Positions 7,336 to 15,981 of a stretch of DNA of 64,000 nucleotides are shown piece after piece. The DNA lies in assembly GCA_040768125.1 (NCBI GenBank), contig JAXGNG010000006.1:124001-188000 (forward strand). The letters run 5' to 3'. Positions within the stretch are counted from its first letter, which is position 1. The number at the start of each line of letters is the position of its first letter. A program made the translations under genes and the position numbers. This DNA comes from RBG-16-49-21 sp040768125. GTDB taxonomy: Bacteria; Spirochaetota; UBA4802; UBA5550. The notes beneath the pieces are model-generated. The model had not been told where the DNA came from and did not search any database. It saw nothing but the letters and a program-made list of their open reading frames with translations.

Positions 7336-10293
7336 TTATGCCTCCTTCCTGATGTCCACGAGGAACGCCTTGAACTCGGGGATGTTGGTGTTGGCGTCAC
7401 CCACCGTGGGCGTGAGCTGGTTGCAGGCGTCACCGGAGGCGGCGCACCCGAATCCGAAGTGCCAGATCATGCCGATCTGCTCGACCTTTCTTCCGTCGAC
7501 CGTGATCGGCTGCACCCGCTCGGTCACCAGGGCGTAGGCGGATATTTTGCCCCGGCCGTTGAAAATGGACACCCGGTCGCCGTTGCTGATCCCCTTCGCC
7601 TTCGCCAGGGAGGTGCTGATCTCGCAGAACATGTCGGGCACGAGCTCCGTGAGCCAGGGGAGGTTCCTGGTCATGGCGCCCGCCTGCCAGTGCTCCACCA
7701 CCCGGTAGGAGGTCGCGATATAGGGGTACTGCCCCGGGTTGCCGAATCTCGAGGACTCCAGGACCTGCACGGCGGGGTTGGTGGCCTGCCGGTTCAACAG
7801 GTTCCTGATAGGGCTTTCCATCGGCTCGTAGTGCTCCGGGAAGGGGCCGTCGGCCAGGGAAGCGGCGAAGAGGCGTCCCACTCCCTCGGCGTTCATGATG
7901 AAGGGGTTCTTGTCCCTGGGGCCCGCCTTGGGGCCGCCGTCGACGATATCGCCCTTCCACTTGCTGCCGGTCCACCGAATGATCGGGCGGTCAGGGCACC
8001 AGGGCTCGCCCTCCCGGTTCACCGCGGCGCGGTTGTAGATGACGCGCCGGTTGACGGGCCAGCACCAGGTCCATTCGGGAAACATGCCGAGCTTGCCCGG
8101 GTCCTTGGTCCCGCGGCGCGCCATCATGTTTTTTCCCGGGTAGCAGCCGGAGTAAATCCAGTTGCCGCAGGCCGTGGAACCGTCGTCCTTCAGGTCAACG
8201 AAAGACTTCATCTGTTTCTTGTCCGCCCAGGTGTAGCCGTTGATCTCCTTCGCCGCCATGTGGGGATCGGCCTCGTGGTGACCCTCGGGGGTGAAATTCC
8301 AGGTGGACTTCAGTATGGGATCCGGGAACTTTCCTCCCTCCTTGGCGTAAAGGTTTTTTACTTCCTTGAAAAGAAGGTCGAGGATATCCAGGTCCGTCTT
8401 GGCCAACCCGGGGGGATCCACCGCCTTGTAGCGCCACTGGGCCCAGCGGCCCGAGTTGGAAACGCTTCCCTCTTTTTCGACGGAGGCCGCCGCCGGCAGG
8501 AGGAAGACCTCGGTCTTGATCTGCTGGGAATTCACGCCGGGGCGTTTCCAGAAGATAGAGGAGTCGGTCTCCCAGATGTCCACGGCGACAAGCCAGTCGA
8601 GCTTTTCCATTGCCGACGCGATCCGGTTCGAGTTCGGGCCGCCCACTACGGGGTTGGTCCCCATGTAGAATGCGCCCTTGATCACGCCCTTGTACATGTC
8701 GTCGAAGAGGACCATGAAGGTCTGGTTCTTGTTGCTCTTCGGGAGCCAGTCGTAGCAGAAATCGTTCTTCTTCGTGGCGCTGTCACCATACCACGCCTTG
8801 AGGAGGCTCACCAGGTATTTTGACCTGTTGGACCACCAGTTGATGCTCATCTTGTCGTTGGTCAGCGGCGTGGCCTTCTTCACGTACTCCGCGAAGGTCG
8901 GATGGGCCTTCGCGTTCGGGCAGGGAAGGTAGCCGGGGAGGATATGGTACAGGAGCGCGTGGTCCGTGGAGCCCTGGACGTTCGACTCGCCGCGCAGGGC
9001 GTTGATCCCGCCGCCTGCCAGGCCGATGTTGCCGAGGAGGAGCTGGAGGACCGAGAAGGCGCGCACGTTCTGGGTTCCCACGGTGTGCTGGGTGATCCCC
9101 ATGGCGTACATTATCGTGGCCACCCTGTCCGGCTTGTGCGTAGAGGTGAAGATCTCGGCGACCTTGAGGAAGGTGTCCTTCGGGCAGCCGGTGACACGCT
9201 CCACCATCTCGGGGGTATAGCGGGCGTAATGGGCCTTCATGAGCTGGTAGACGCAGCGCGGGTCTTCCAGTTTCCTGTCCTGCCTTGGCACGCCGCTCTC
9301 GTCGAGCTGGTAGCCCCACGTCTTCTTGTCGTAGGAGCGCTTCCCCGCGTTGTAGCCGGAGAAGAGGCCGTCGTTGAAAGCGTAACCCGGATCTACGAGA
9401 TACGCCGCGTTGGTGTACTCCACCACGTATTCTTTCTGGATCCGGTTGTGCTGGAGGGCGTAATTGATCATGCCCCCGAGGAAGGTGATGTCGGAGCCGC
9501 TCCGAAGCGGCGCGTAGATCGACGCCAGGGACGCGGATTTGGTGAAGCGCGGGTCCACGACGATCAGCTTCGCGCCGCGGTCCTCCATCGCCTTGATCAC
9601 CCATTTGAAGGAAATGGGATGGTTTTCCGCCGCGTTGCTCCCCATGATGAGGATCACGTCGGAGTTCTTCAGGTCTATCCAGTGGTTCGTCATCGCACCC
9701 CGTCCGAAGGAGGCCGCCAGACCGGCGACCGTGGCGGAGTGTCAAATACGAGCCTGGTGCTCTAGATAAGTGACTCCCATGGTGCGCATGAACTTGGTAA
9801 GGGCGTAGCACTCCTCGTTGTCGAGGGCCGCGCCGCCGAGGCTCGTCACGGCGGGCGTCATGTTCACCGTCGTGGCCCCCTCCTTCTCGACGAAGGTGGC
9901 GTCACGCGTGTCCTTGAGACGGCGCGCCATCTTCTTGATCGCGTCTTCCCAGGATATCTCCTGCCATTCGGTCCCGAAGGGTTTCCGGTACTTGACCTTC
10001 TCGAGACGGCGCTTGTTCAACTCAACCTGATAGAGGGCGCTCCCCTTGGAGCAAAGCGACCCCTGGTTGATCGGGTGATCGGGGTCCCCCTCGATGTTAA
10101 TGATTTTTCCGCCCCTGGTCGACACGATCAGTCCACACCCGACCCCGCAATAGGGGCATATGGTGGTGGATTCCTTCGCGCCGCTCAGCTTGTCGGCCGA
10201 TTTACAGCCGGTGAGAAATGACGTGCCGCCAACGAACGCCCCGGCGGCGGTCATTCCCGTGAGCTTGAGAAAATCTCTCCGGGAAACGGGCAT
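7336..10293 (-). CDS. fdhA: Formate dehydrogenase catalytic subunit, selenocysteine-containing, Tat-exported
   Basis: The 985-residue molybdopterin oxidoreductase oxidises formate to CO2. The ATG at 10293 has AGGAGG upstream and gives a Tat signal (SRRDFLKLTG). A 4Fe-4S motif CPYCGVGCGL follows around residue 50. An in-frame TGA at 9744-9742 interrupts the gene within HQARI-U-HSATVAG, exactly where formate dehydrogenases have selenocysteine (residue 184 here). The downstream sequence continues GAMTNHWIDLKNSDVILIMG as in FdnG. The hairpin required for recoding follows (see SECIS). The two halves are therefore one selenoprotein gene, not a frameshift. Export by Tat places it in the periplasm together with FdhB. 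It may use Mo or W; the sequence does not tell. Confidence 0.95.
9708..9744 (-). promoter_or_regulatory. SECIS element and UGA selenocysteine codon of fdhA
   Basis: The UGA occupies 9744-9742. Downstream, a short stem GCC/GGC carries the loop GGTCT beginning 19 bases after the UGA. This matches the position and loop of the E. coli fdhF SECIS that binds SelB. It lies inside the coding sequence, as bacterial SECIS elements do. Confidence 0.85.
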
Positions 10294-10732
10294 ACGGTAC
10301 CTCCTGAGATATGCTCGATGATTGATGCAGTTTTTTTCTCCTCCTTTCCCGGTGCGTGGGAAGAGGGAACCTGATATGAAATTTTTATGTATAAGGGTTT
10401 TATGCAAGAAAAATTTACATGAATCGCGTCACATATTCCGTTATTTCGCATCGCATAACAGCACAAAGTATATTCAACGAAGTTAGAAAGAATCTGATAT
10501 GGTAAGAAAGAGTAATTATTGGTAATTATTGGTCTCCCGACGAACGATTGCAGCAGCGCCTGGGTCGGGGAAACCCTTCATTTTTTTTTGTCCCCACGCG
10601 CGGAACGGGTTTTTTTTTAATTTACCGCGCCGGAGGGTCATGCATAGTGCGTTGATGGGGCAGGGGGCCAATCGCGGTTCAGCTGAACGCCGCCCGTTGC
10701 CCCGTGATTCGATGCCCCACGGGAGGAGCGTC
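10294..10732. other. Divergent intergenic region between fdhA and the peroxiredoxin gene
   Basis: About 440 bases, AT-rich in the half next to fdhA (10370-10520). On the minus strand it contains TGTGACGCGATTCATG near 10441-10426, a partial match to a CRP/FNR-type site. No convincing -35/-10 pair was found, and no gene was recognised. Confidence 0.3.
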
Positions 10733-11383
10733 ATGAAGCGAATCACCGCCGTAACCGTACTCCTGCTGTTCCTCGCGCTCCGCTGTTCCGGTCCCGGGGA
10801 GATGCCGATCCCACACGCGGAGCGTGCCCGGGACGCCGGCGCTCCCGCCATCGGCGCCGAAATGCCCTCACTTGTAATGAATGCCTTCCATGGCGGTACC
10901 ATCACCGAAATCAACCTTGCCGATTACCGGGGGAAATGGGTCGTGCTTTTTTTCTATCCCGCGGATTTCACCTTTGTGTGCCCCACGGAGCTGAAGGAGC
11001 TCGCCGAGTATTATCCCGAATTCAGGAGCCTCGGCGCGGAGATTCTCGCCGTCAGCACCGATTCGGCGTACGTGCACCGGGCCTGGCGGCGCCACGAGGA
11101 GTCCCTGGCGAAGGTCGCCTACCCGATGCTGGCGGACCGGAACGGGAGGCTCTCCCGCGCCATGGGCGTCTACAACGAGGGGGAGGGGACGGCAAACCGG
11201 GCGAGTTTCATCGTCAACCCGAAGGGCGCCGTCGTCGCCTTCGAGGTGCACCATGACTCGATAGGCCGAAGCGCCGACGAGCTTCTACGGAAGCTGTCGG
11301 CCGCGGTCTCCGTGGGTAAGGGGGGCGGGGGCTACTGCCCCGCGGGATGGAAACCCGGAGAGGATCTCCTCGCCCCGCGATAA
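10733..11383 (+). CDS. Exported 2-Cys peroxiredoxin (AhpC/TSA family)
   Basis: It reduces hydroperoxides through a peroxidatic cysteine. YPADFTFVCPTEL near residue 80 holds the peroxidatic Cys of typical 2-Cys peroxiredoxins, and GGGYCPAGWKPG at the C-terminus holds the resolving Cys. The ATG at 10733 follows GGGAGGAG and gives a hydrophobic leader ending LALRCSG. The longer frame upstream is not needed. The leader looks like a lipoprotein or secretory signal, though Arg at -1 of a lipobox is unusual. An exported enzyme of this type is uncommon, since most are cytosolic. A secreted thioredoxin-fold protein follows 20 bases later and could be its reductant. Confidence 0.85.
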   Translation: MKRITAVTVLLLFLALRCSGPGEMPIPHAERARDAGAPAIGAEMPSLVMNAFHGGTITEINLADYRGKWVVLFFYPADFTFVCPTELKELAEYYPEFRSLGAEILAVSTDSAYVHRAWRRHEESLAKVAYPMLADRNGRLSRAMGVYNEGEGTANRASFIVNPKGAVVAFEVHHDSIGRSADELLRKLSAAVSVGKGGGGYCPAGWKPGEDLLAPR

Positions 11384-11403
11384 ACAGCAATGAGGAGCGT
11401 GTG

Positions 11404-11901
11404 ATGAAAAGAGCATCGACGGTACTGGCGTGCCTCATCCTTGCGGCCGCAGCGGCGCCCCGGGGAGGCGTCGCCTCGAGCGGAGGGATCCTCCAGGTCC
11501 ATTTTTTCACAAGCGGGGTCTGCGCGGTATGCAAGCAGGCGGCGGGCGAGCTTCCCGCCATGCTGGCCCGCCATCCCCGCCTGCGGCTTCGCACCCACGA
11601 GGTGCGGGACGCCATGAACAGGGTGACCGATAGCCACCGGCGTAACATGGCCCTCCTTGTGCGATTGCTCCAGGACATCAAGGCTCGGACGAAGGGAGGG
11701 CGGTTCATCTACGAGGGCCGCACGGCGCACGCCTTCGTCGCCGTGAGAGGGGTCCCCTATTACGAGAAGAGGATTTCAGCCACCACCACGGTGAAAAAGG
11801 AGATTCCGGTGCCGGTGTTCATCATGGGCGACCGCGTCTATGTCGGCTACCGGAAAGAGATCATATCCCAGGCACTGGCGCAGTACCAGGGTGGAAGGTA
11901 A
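11404..11901 (+). CDS. Secreted thioredoxin-fold protein with CxxC
   Basis: A 165-residue protein with a signal peptide (hydrophobic to about residue 20, Ala-rich) followed by LQVHFFTSGVCAVCKQAAGE. This is a beta strand leading into a CAVC redox motif, as in thioredoxin-like proteins. VPVFIMGDRVYVGY near the C-terminus resembles the cis-Pro strand and the glutaredoxin-like GDxxYVGY end. The ATG at 11404 has GAGGAG upstream. It sits between the exported peroxiredoxin and a membrane protein, apparently as one operon. An envelope thiol-redox role is inferred from the fold and neighbours. Confidence 0.72.
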   Translation: MKRASTVLACLILAAAAAPRGGVASSGGILQVHFFTSGVCAVCKQAAGELPAMLARHPRLRLRTHEVRDAMNRVTDSHRRNMALLVRLLQDIKARTKGGRFIYEGRTAHAFVAVRGVPYYEKRISATTTVKKEIPVPVFIMGDRVYVGYRKEIISQALAQYQGGR

Positions 11902-11944
11902 GCGGATTACCGCAATCTAGCGGTATCAGTGAAGGGTGAGAACC

Positions 11945-12715
11945 ATGCATGAATCGATATACATGATCCGGGGCGGCTCATTCGGCACGAACTTCGAGAT
12001 AAAGCTCGCCATGGGGGTCATCGCCCTCGCCGCCTGCCTCTATGACTGGCGGACGAGGGGCCGCGCGGACTACCTCTGGATATTCCTTACGGGATTCATT
12101 GTCTGGACCGGCATCGAGCTCTTCATCCAGGCCCGGGGGGTTCGCGCCATCGCGGAGGCCCGCCTCTTCGGCGTGACCCTCCCCATGCCCTGTTCCGCCG
12201 CGCTCCGGGGGGTGTCCGAGGGAGCTGCCGTGGCGATCATCGGGATTTTCTTCGGCGACAGGTTCGTCGGTGGGAGCGGAAGGAAGGCCTGGGGCGCGGC
12301 CTTCGCCGGGTTCCTCTTCCTGGTCGTCCTTCTCGTCCTCGCCCAGGGAAGCGCCGTGGCGGAGATCGGGGGTGGGGTCCCCTCCAGGAGAGACATGTTC
12401 ACGGCCCTTTCAGTCATATACATGGCGTTGATGGTCGCCGTCGACGCCGCCTGGCTCGCCGGGACGGATTCCCGGTCGCGGAGGAGGGGAATCGCCATGC
12501 TCCTGGTGATGCTATGCTTCGCCTCGGTGTGGACCGCGGCCGAGTACGCCGCCGGCACGAGATGGATAGAGATCGGCGGCGCCTCCTTCCGGAGGGCTTC
12601 CCCGGCGGTTGAATTCCTGGCCCTCGGGTATGATGTGGTTATTGAGATCGCCATGGCCTATCTCCCGTTTTTTATCGTCCCTTCGGTCCTGGGGTTGACT
12701 CGCAGAGAAAAGTGA
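11945..12715 (+). CDS. Seven-span membrane protein, unknown function
   Basis: About 256 residues with seven hydrophobic helices spread over the whole chain (first near 15-30, last near 225-250). No catalytic motif was recognised. The ATG at 11945 has GAAGGG eight bases upstream; a GTG at 11936 is also in frame. It follows the exported peroxiredoxin and thioredoxin-fold genes at short spacing. By position it could feed reducing equivalents across the membrane to them, but it lacks the paired cysteines expected of a DsbD/CcdA protein. That role is therefore not supported by sequence. Confidence 0.65.
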   Translation: MHESIYMIRGGSFGTNFEIKLAMGVIALAACLYDWRTRGRADYLWIFLTGFIVWTGIELFIQARGVRAIAEARLFGVTLPMPCSAALRGVSEGAAVAIIGIFFGDRFVGGSGRKAWGAAFAGFLFLVVLLVLAQGSAVAEIGGGVPSRRDMFTALSVIYMALMVAVDAAWLAGTDSRSRRRGIAMLLVMLCFASVWTAAEYAAGTRWIEIGGASFRRASPAVEFLALGYDVVIEIAMAYLPFFIVPSVLGLTRREK

Positions 12716-12914
12716 CGCCATGGGCCTTTTTCGAAAGAGCGTGACCGCCTCTCCCGGCATGATTTCACTCCCTGTTTTCCGTTAAAATACGAAATGACAG
12801 AAATTATTTCTTGCCAACTCCGACCGGCCGGGCGGAAATGACGAACGTTATTCTTTTGGAAGAACGCTGTTCAGCCGTCAGCGCCATATACTTACTATTC
12901 ATACGGGAGGAATG

Positions 12915-14702
12915 ATGTACGAACTGGATAAACCTGATAACGTAGTCGAATTCCTCGAAAATTCGGTCGCGCAGTACCCGAAGCGCCCCTTCCTGGGCGA
13001 AAAAAACAGCAAGGGCGAGTATGAGTGGATCACCTACGCTGATTTCGGCGCCCGCGTGGACAACTGCCGGGCCGGCCTGGCCCAGCTCGGGATAAAAAAG
13101 GACGACGCCGTGGGCATCATATCCAACAACAGCGTCAACTGGGCCGTGGCCTTCTTCGCCACGGGGGGCCTGGCGGCGCGCTTCGTTCCCATGTATGAGG
13201 CCGAGCTGGTCCAGATATGGAAATACATCATCAACGACGCGGACATCAAGGTCCTCTTCGTTTCGAAGAGGGAGATATACGAGAAGATCAAGGACATCAT
13301 CTCCTCTTCAACGAAGCTGGAGAAGGTCATCGTCATGGAAGGGGACGGCCCCGACACCATGAAGGAGCTCGAGAAGAAGGGGGCGGAGAAGCCCGTGCCG
13401 AGCATCAAGCCCGACCAGTCCGTGATCGGCGTGCTCATCTACACCTCGGGCACCACGGGGGACCCGAAGGGCGTGCTTCTCTCCCAGGGCAACCTCTCGA
13501 GCAACTCCCACGCGCGGATCAAGATGTTTCCCCGGTTCGACAAGGACGAGCGCACCCTGAACATCCTCCCCTGGGCCCATGCGTACGGCCTGGGTGAGAT
13601 GCTCACCTTCTGCCAGATCGGCGCCTCCAGCGGCCTGGCGGAAAGCGCAACCACCATTGTGGACGACATCGCCAAGGTGAAACCCACGTTCCTCATCGCC
13701 GTGCCCCGGGTCTTCAACCGGGTGTACGACGGCCTCTGGACGAAGATGAACGAGGAGGGGGGGCTTCCCCGGAAGCTCTTCGTCATGGGCGTCGAGGCCG
13801 CGAAGAAGAAGCGGGAGCTCGCCGCCCGGGGGAAATCCGATTTCAAAACAAACCTCAAGTTCGCCATCGCCGACAAGATCGTCTTCAGCAAGGTGCGCCA
13901 GAAGCTGGGGGGGCGTCTCAAGGGCTCCATGACCGGGAGCGCCGCGATGAACGTGGAGATCTCCCACTTCTTCTGGGACATCGGCGTTCCCCTCTACGAC
14001 GTCTACGGCCTTACGGAGACCACCCCCGCCGCAACGATGAACGGCCTCGACGCCTGGCGCATCGGCAGCGTGGGAAAGGCCATCGATAAATGCAAAATCG
14101 TCATAGACCAGTCCGTGGTGGAGCCCGGGGCGAAGGACGGCGAGATTATCATCTACGGCCCCAACGTGATGCAGGGCTACTACAAGAAGCCCGAGGCCAC
14201 GGCCGCGGTGATGACCCCCGACGGCGGGTTCCGCACCGGGGACCGGGGACGCCTGGACGAGGACGGGTTCCTCTACATCACCGGCCGCCTCAAGGAGCAG
14301 TTCAAGCTCGAGAACGGGAAGTACGTTTTTCCCGCCTCCATCGAGGAGGATATCAAGCTCAACCACTATGTCGAGAACGCCATGATCTACGGCGAGAACC
14401 GCGCCTACAACGTCTGTATCGTGGTGCCCGACTTCCTTGCCCTGAAAAAATGGGCCGAGAAGAACGGCCTCCCGGCGGACCCGGAGGATCTGGTGAAGCG
14501 AAGCGAAACCGCGGCGTTTCTCGAGAAGGAGATCGTCGACGCCATCAAGGGGAGCTACGGCGGCTACGAGATCCCCAAGAAGTTCATCTTCACCACGGAG
14601 CCCTTCACCCTCGAGAACGGCATGCTCACCCAGACGATGAAGCTGAAGCGGCGCGCGGTTTTGGACAAGTACGGGGACCGGATCGAGGCCTGCTACAAGT
14701 AG
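12915..14702 (+). CDS. fadD: Long-chain acyl-CoA synthetase (AMP-forming)
   Basis: It activates fatty acids to acyl-CoA via acyl-AMP. Of about 595 residues, the P-loop IYTSGTTGDPKG lies near 177-188, YGLTETTP near 364-371, TGDRGRLDEDGFLYITGR near 440-457, and the C-terminal catalytic-lysine segment is close to the end. The layout and length match the FAA1/FadD15-like class common in spirochaetes and other bacteria, without membrane helices. Two adjacent ATGs (12912 and 12915) follow GGAGG; the second has better spacing. Members of this family are close to one another, so chain-length preference is not known. Confidence 0.88.
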   Translation: MYELDKPDNVVEFLENSVAQYPKRPFLGEKNSKGEYEWITYADFGARVDNCRAGLAQLGIKKDDAVGIISNNSVNWAVAFFATGGLAARFVPMYEAELVQIWKYIINDADIKVLFVSKREIYEKIKDIISSSTKLEKVIVMEGDGPDTMKELEKKGAEKPVPSIKPDQSVIGVLIYTSGTTGDPKGVLLSQGNLSSNSHARIKMFPRFDKDERTLNILPWAHAYGLGEMLTFCQIGASSGLAESATTIVDDIAKVKPTFLIAVPRVFNRVYDGLWTKMNEEGGLPRKLFVMGVEAAKKKRELAARGKSDFKTNLKFAIADKIVFSKVRQKLGGRLKGSMTGSAAMNVEISHFFWDIGVPLYDVYGLTETTPAATMNGLDAWRIGSVGKAIDKCKIVIDQSVVEPGAKDGEIIIYGPNVMQGYYKKPEATAAVMTPDGGFRTGDRGRLDEDGFLYITGRLKEQFKLENGKYVFPASIEEDIKLNHYVENAMIYGENRAYNVCIVVPDFLALKKWAEKNGLPADPEDLVKRSETAAFLEKEIVDAIKGSYGGYEIPKKFIFTTEPFTLENGMLTQTMKLKRRAVLDKYGDRIEACYK

Positions 14703-14747
14703 CGCATGGGCGGGGGGGGACGCCGCTCCCCCCCGGCGCCCCGGGCG

Positions 14748-15167
14748 CTAGTTCCTGAGCTTCGGAGAGTTGAACCAGAGGCCGGAGACAAGGTAGGCCT
14801 CCTTGAGTTTCCCCAGGACGACCTTGACGTTCACTTCCTTTTCGTTCTCGAACTCTGCCGTGTACTCCACTATGGAATACTGGTCCTTTTTGTAGGTTTC
14901 CGAAACGACCCTCGATTTATACGCCCCGATCTTCTCCATGATCTGCTCACGCGTCTGGTTGAAGACGTTCTCGGGGAGGGCGTTCTTCATCTGCTCGTTA
15001 AAGTCCTTTGAATAGAGGGCGTAATTGCCGCTGTTGTAGCCCGCCAGGATCGAGTCCGTGATCGGGTCGGCCGCCCTGAGCAGTTCGTCCCTCTCCGGAC
15101 CGGTAATGGATTTCTTGCATCCCGCGACGGCGATGATCACGACGAGGATCAATGCCAGTTTTTTCAT
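14748..15167 (-). CDS. Small lipoprotein, DUF3887-like
   Basis: A 139-residue protein whose N-terminus MKKLALILVVIIAVAGCKK has a textbook lipobox (AVAGC). The mature part has helices followed by strands ending ...KEAYLVSGLWFNSPKLRN, in the style of DUF3887/NTF2-like lipoproteins. GGAGGAG precedes the ATG at 15167. Function unknown. It converges with the acyl-CoA synthetase gene. Confidence 0.75.
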   Translation of the reverse strand: MKKLALILVVIIAVAGCKKSITGPERDELLRAADPITDSILAGYNSGNYALYSKDFNEQMKNALPENVFNQTREQIMEKIGAYKSRVVSETYKKDQYSIVEYTAEFENEKEVNVKVVLGKLKEAYLVSGLWFNSPKLRN

Positions 15168-15345
15168 AAGCTCCTCCTTCCCCTGTGATGGCCCACAGTA
15201 TACGGAATGAAGCAATTACTTCAATGTGTTTTTCATATAATGTCGGTTCGGCCTATGGGGCGGTTTTTTCGCATCCGGACGCCCCGGGTTGGATGGCTTT
15301 TCCAGGGGAATGCCGCGTTTCACGACCGGGCCAACGCGGCACCAG

Positions 15346-15375
15346 TGGCCCCGGCGCGGAGTGGCGCCGGGGCCA
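15346..15375. terminator. GC-rich hairpin downstream of the 15385 gene
   Basis: Arms TGGCCCCGGCGC (15346-15357) and its exact complement (15364-15375) flank a six-base loop, ten bases after a minus-strand stop codon. No U-tract follows, so efficiency as an intrinsic terminator is doubtful. Confidence 0.45.
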
Positions 15376-15384
15376 TGATTGTCA

Positions 15385-15858
15385 TTATTGCGGCTTGATG
15401 CTCTGTACTATTTTCTTGAGATTATCCTTGTGCAGGTCGAAGCTTGACTTCTCGGCGAAACCCATGAGCATCAGAGCATGTTTGTTGTGTACGAATATCC
15501 CGGCCAGCCAGAGCGAGGGCACGCCCTTGATGGTGCCCGAGCCCTCGGCGATGATGCCCTTCAGCCCGTTCAGGGTCACCGGTTTCGGCTTTTTCTCGAT
15601 CTGCTTGTCCGTCATCATCGCCTCGAGCTCCGTGTCGAGCTTCTGCGTCGCCGCGGGGATGTCCGTAGCGTCGATGACCTTGAAGAGCATGATGGCCTTG
15701 CTGTCGAAGCTTTTGACCATGAGCTTGTTCTGGTTGATCTGCCTGGCCCAGTCGTCGGGGTACCAGATCTGGAGGCCGATTGGGTGCGTCACCTGGGCGG
15801 CGCTCAGGGCGAGGGGGATGAGAAGTGACAGTGCGATGGCAAGTTTTCTGATGTTCAT
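15385..15858 (-). CDS. Small secreted protein (PsbP/DcrB-like fold), unknown function
   Basis: A 157-residue protein with a signal peptide ending near LALSAAQ. The mature sequence follows the pattern of short secreted proteins of the DcrB/PsbP kind: an opening GLQIWYPDDWA strand, a LKGIIAEGSGTIKG centre and a C-terminal amphipathic helix ending KKIVQSIKPQ. The assignment rests on this pattern and is tentative. AAGGAG lies upstream of the ATG at 15858. No partner is evident. Confidence 0.65.
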   Translation of the reverse strand: MNIRKLAIALSLLIPLALSAAQVTHPIGLQIWYPDDWARQINQNKLMVKSFDSKAIMLFKVIDATDIPAATQKLDTELEAMMTDKQIEKKPKPVTLNGLKGIIAEGSGTIKGVPSLWLAGIFVHNKHALMLMGFAEKSSFDLHKDNLKKIVQSIKPQ

Positions 15859-15981
15859 GAACGCTCTCCTTGTTGTGCCGTAACGGCGGTAGTGTGAGCA
15901 TCGGGAAACAGTATAACGGACCAGGCGCCGGCGGTCAAGGAAAAACAGGTACCACGCTCGCCAAGGGGACCCGTGCGCACT

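Noticed and set aside
7336..10407. A frameshift or nonsense mutation splitting formate dehydrogenase
   Set aside because: The interrupting codon is UGA at the known selenocysteine position, with a SECIS in register and both flanks in the same frame.
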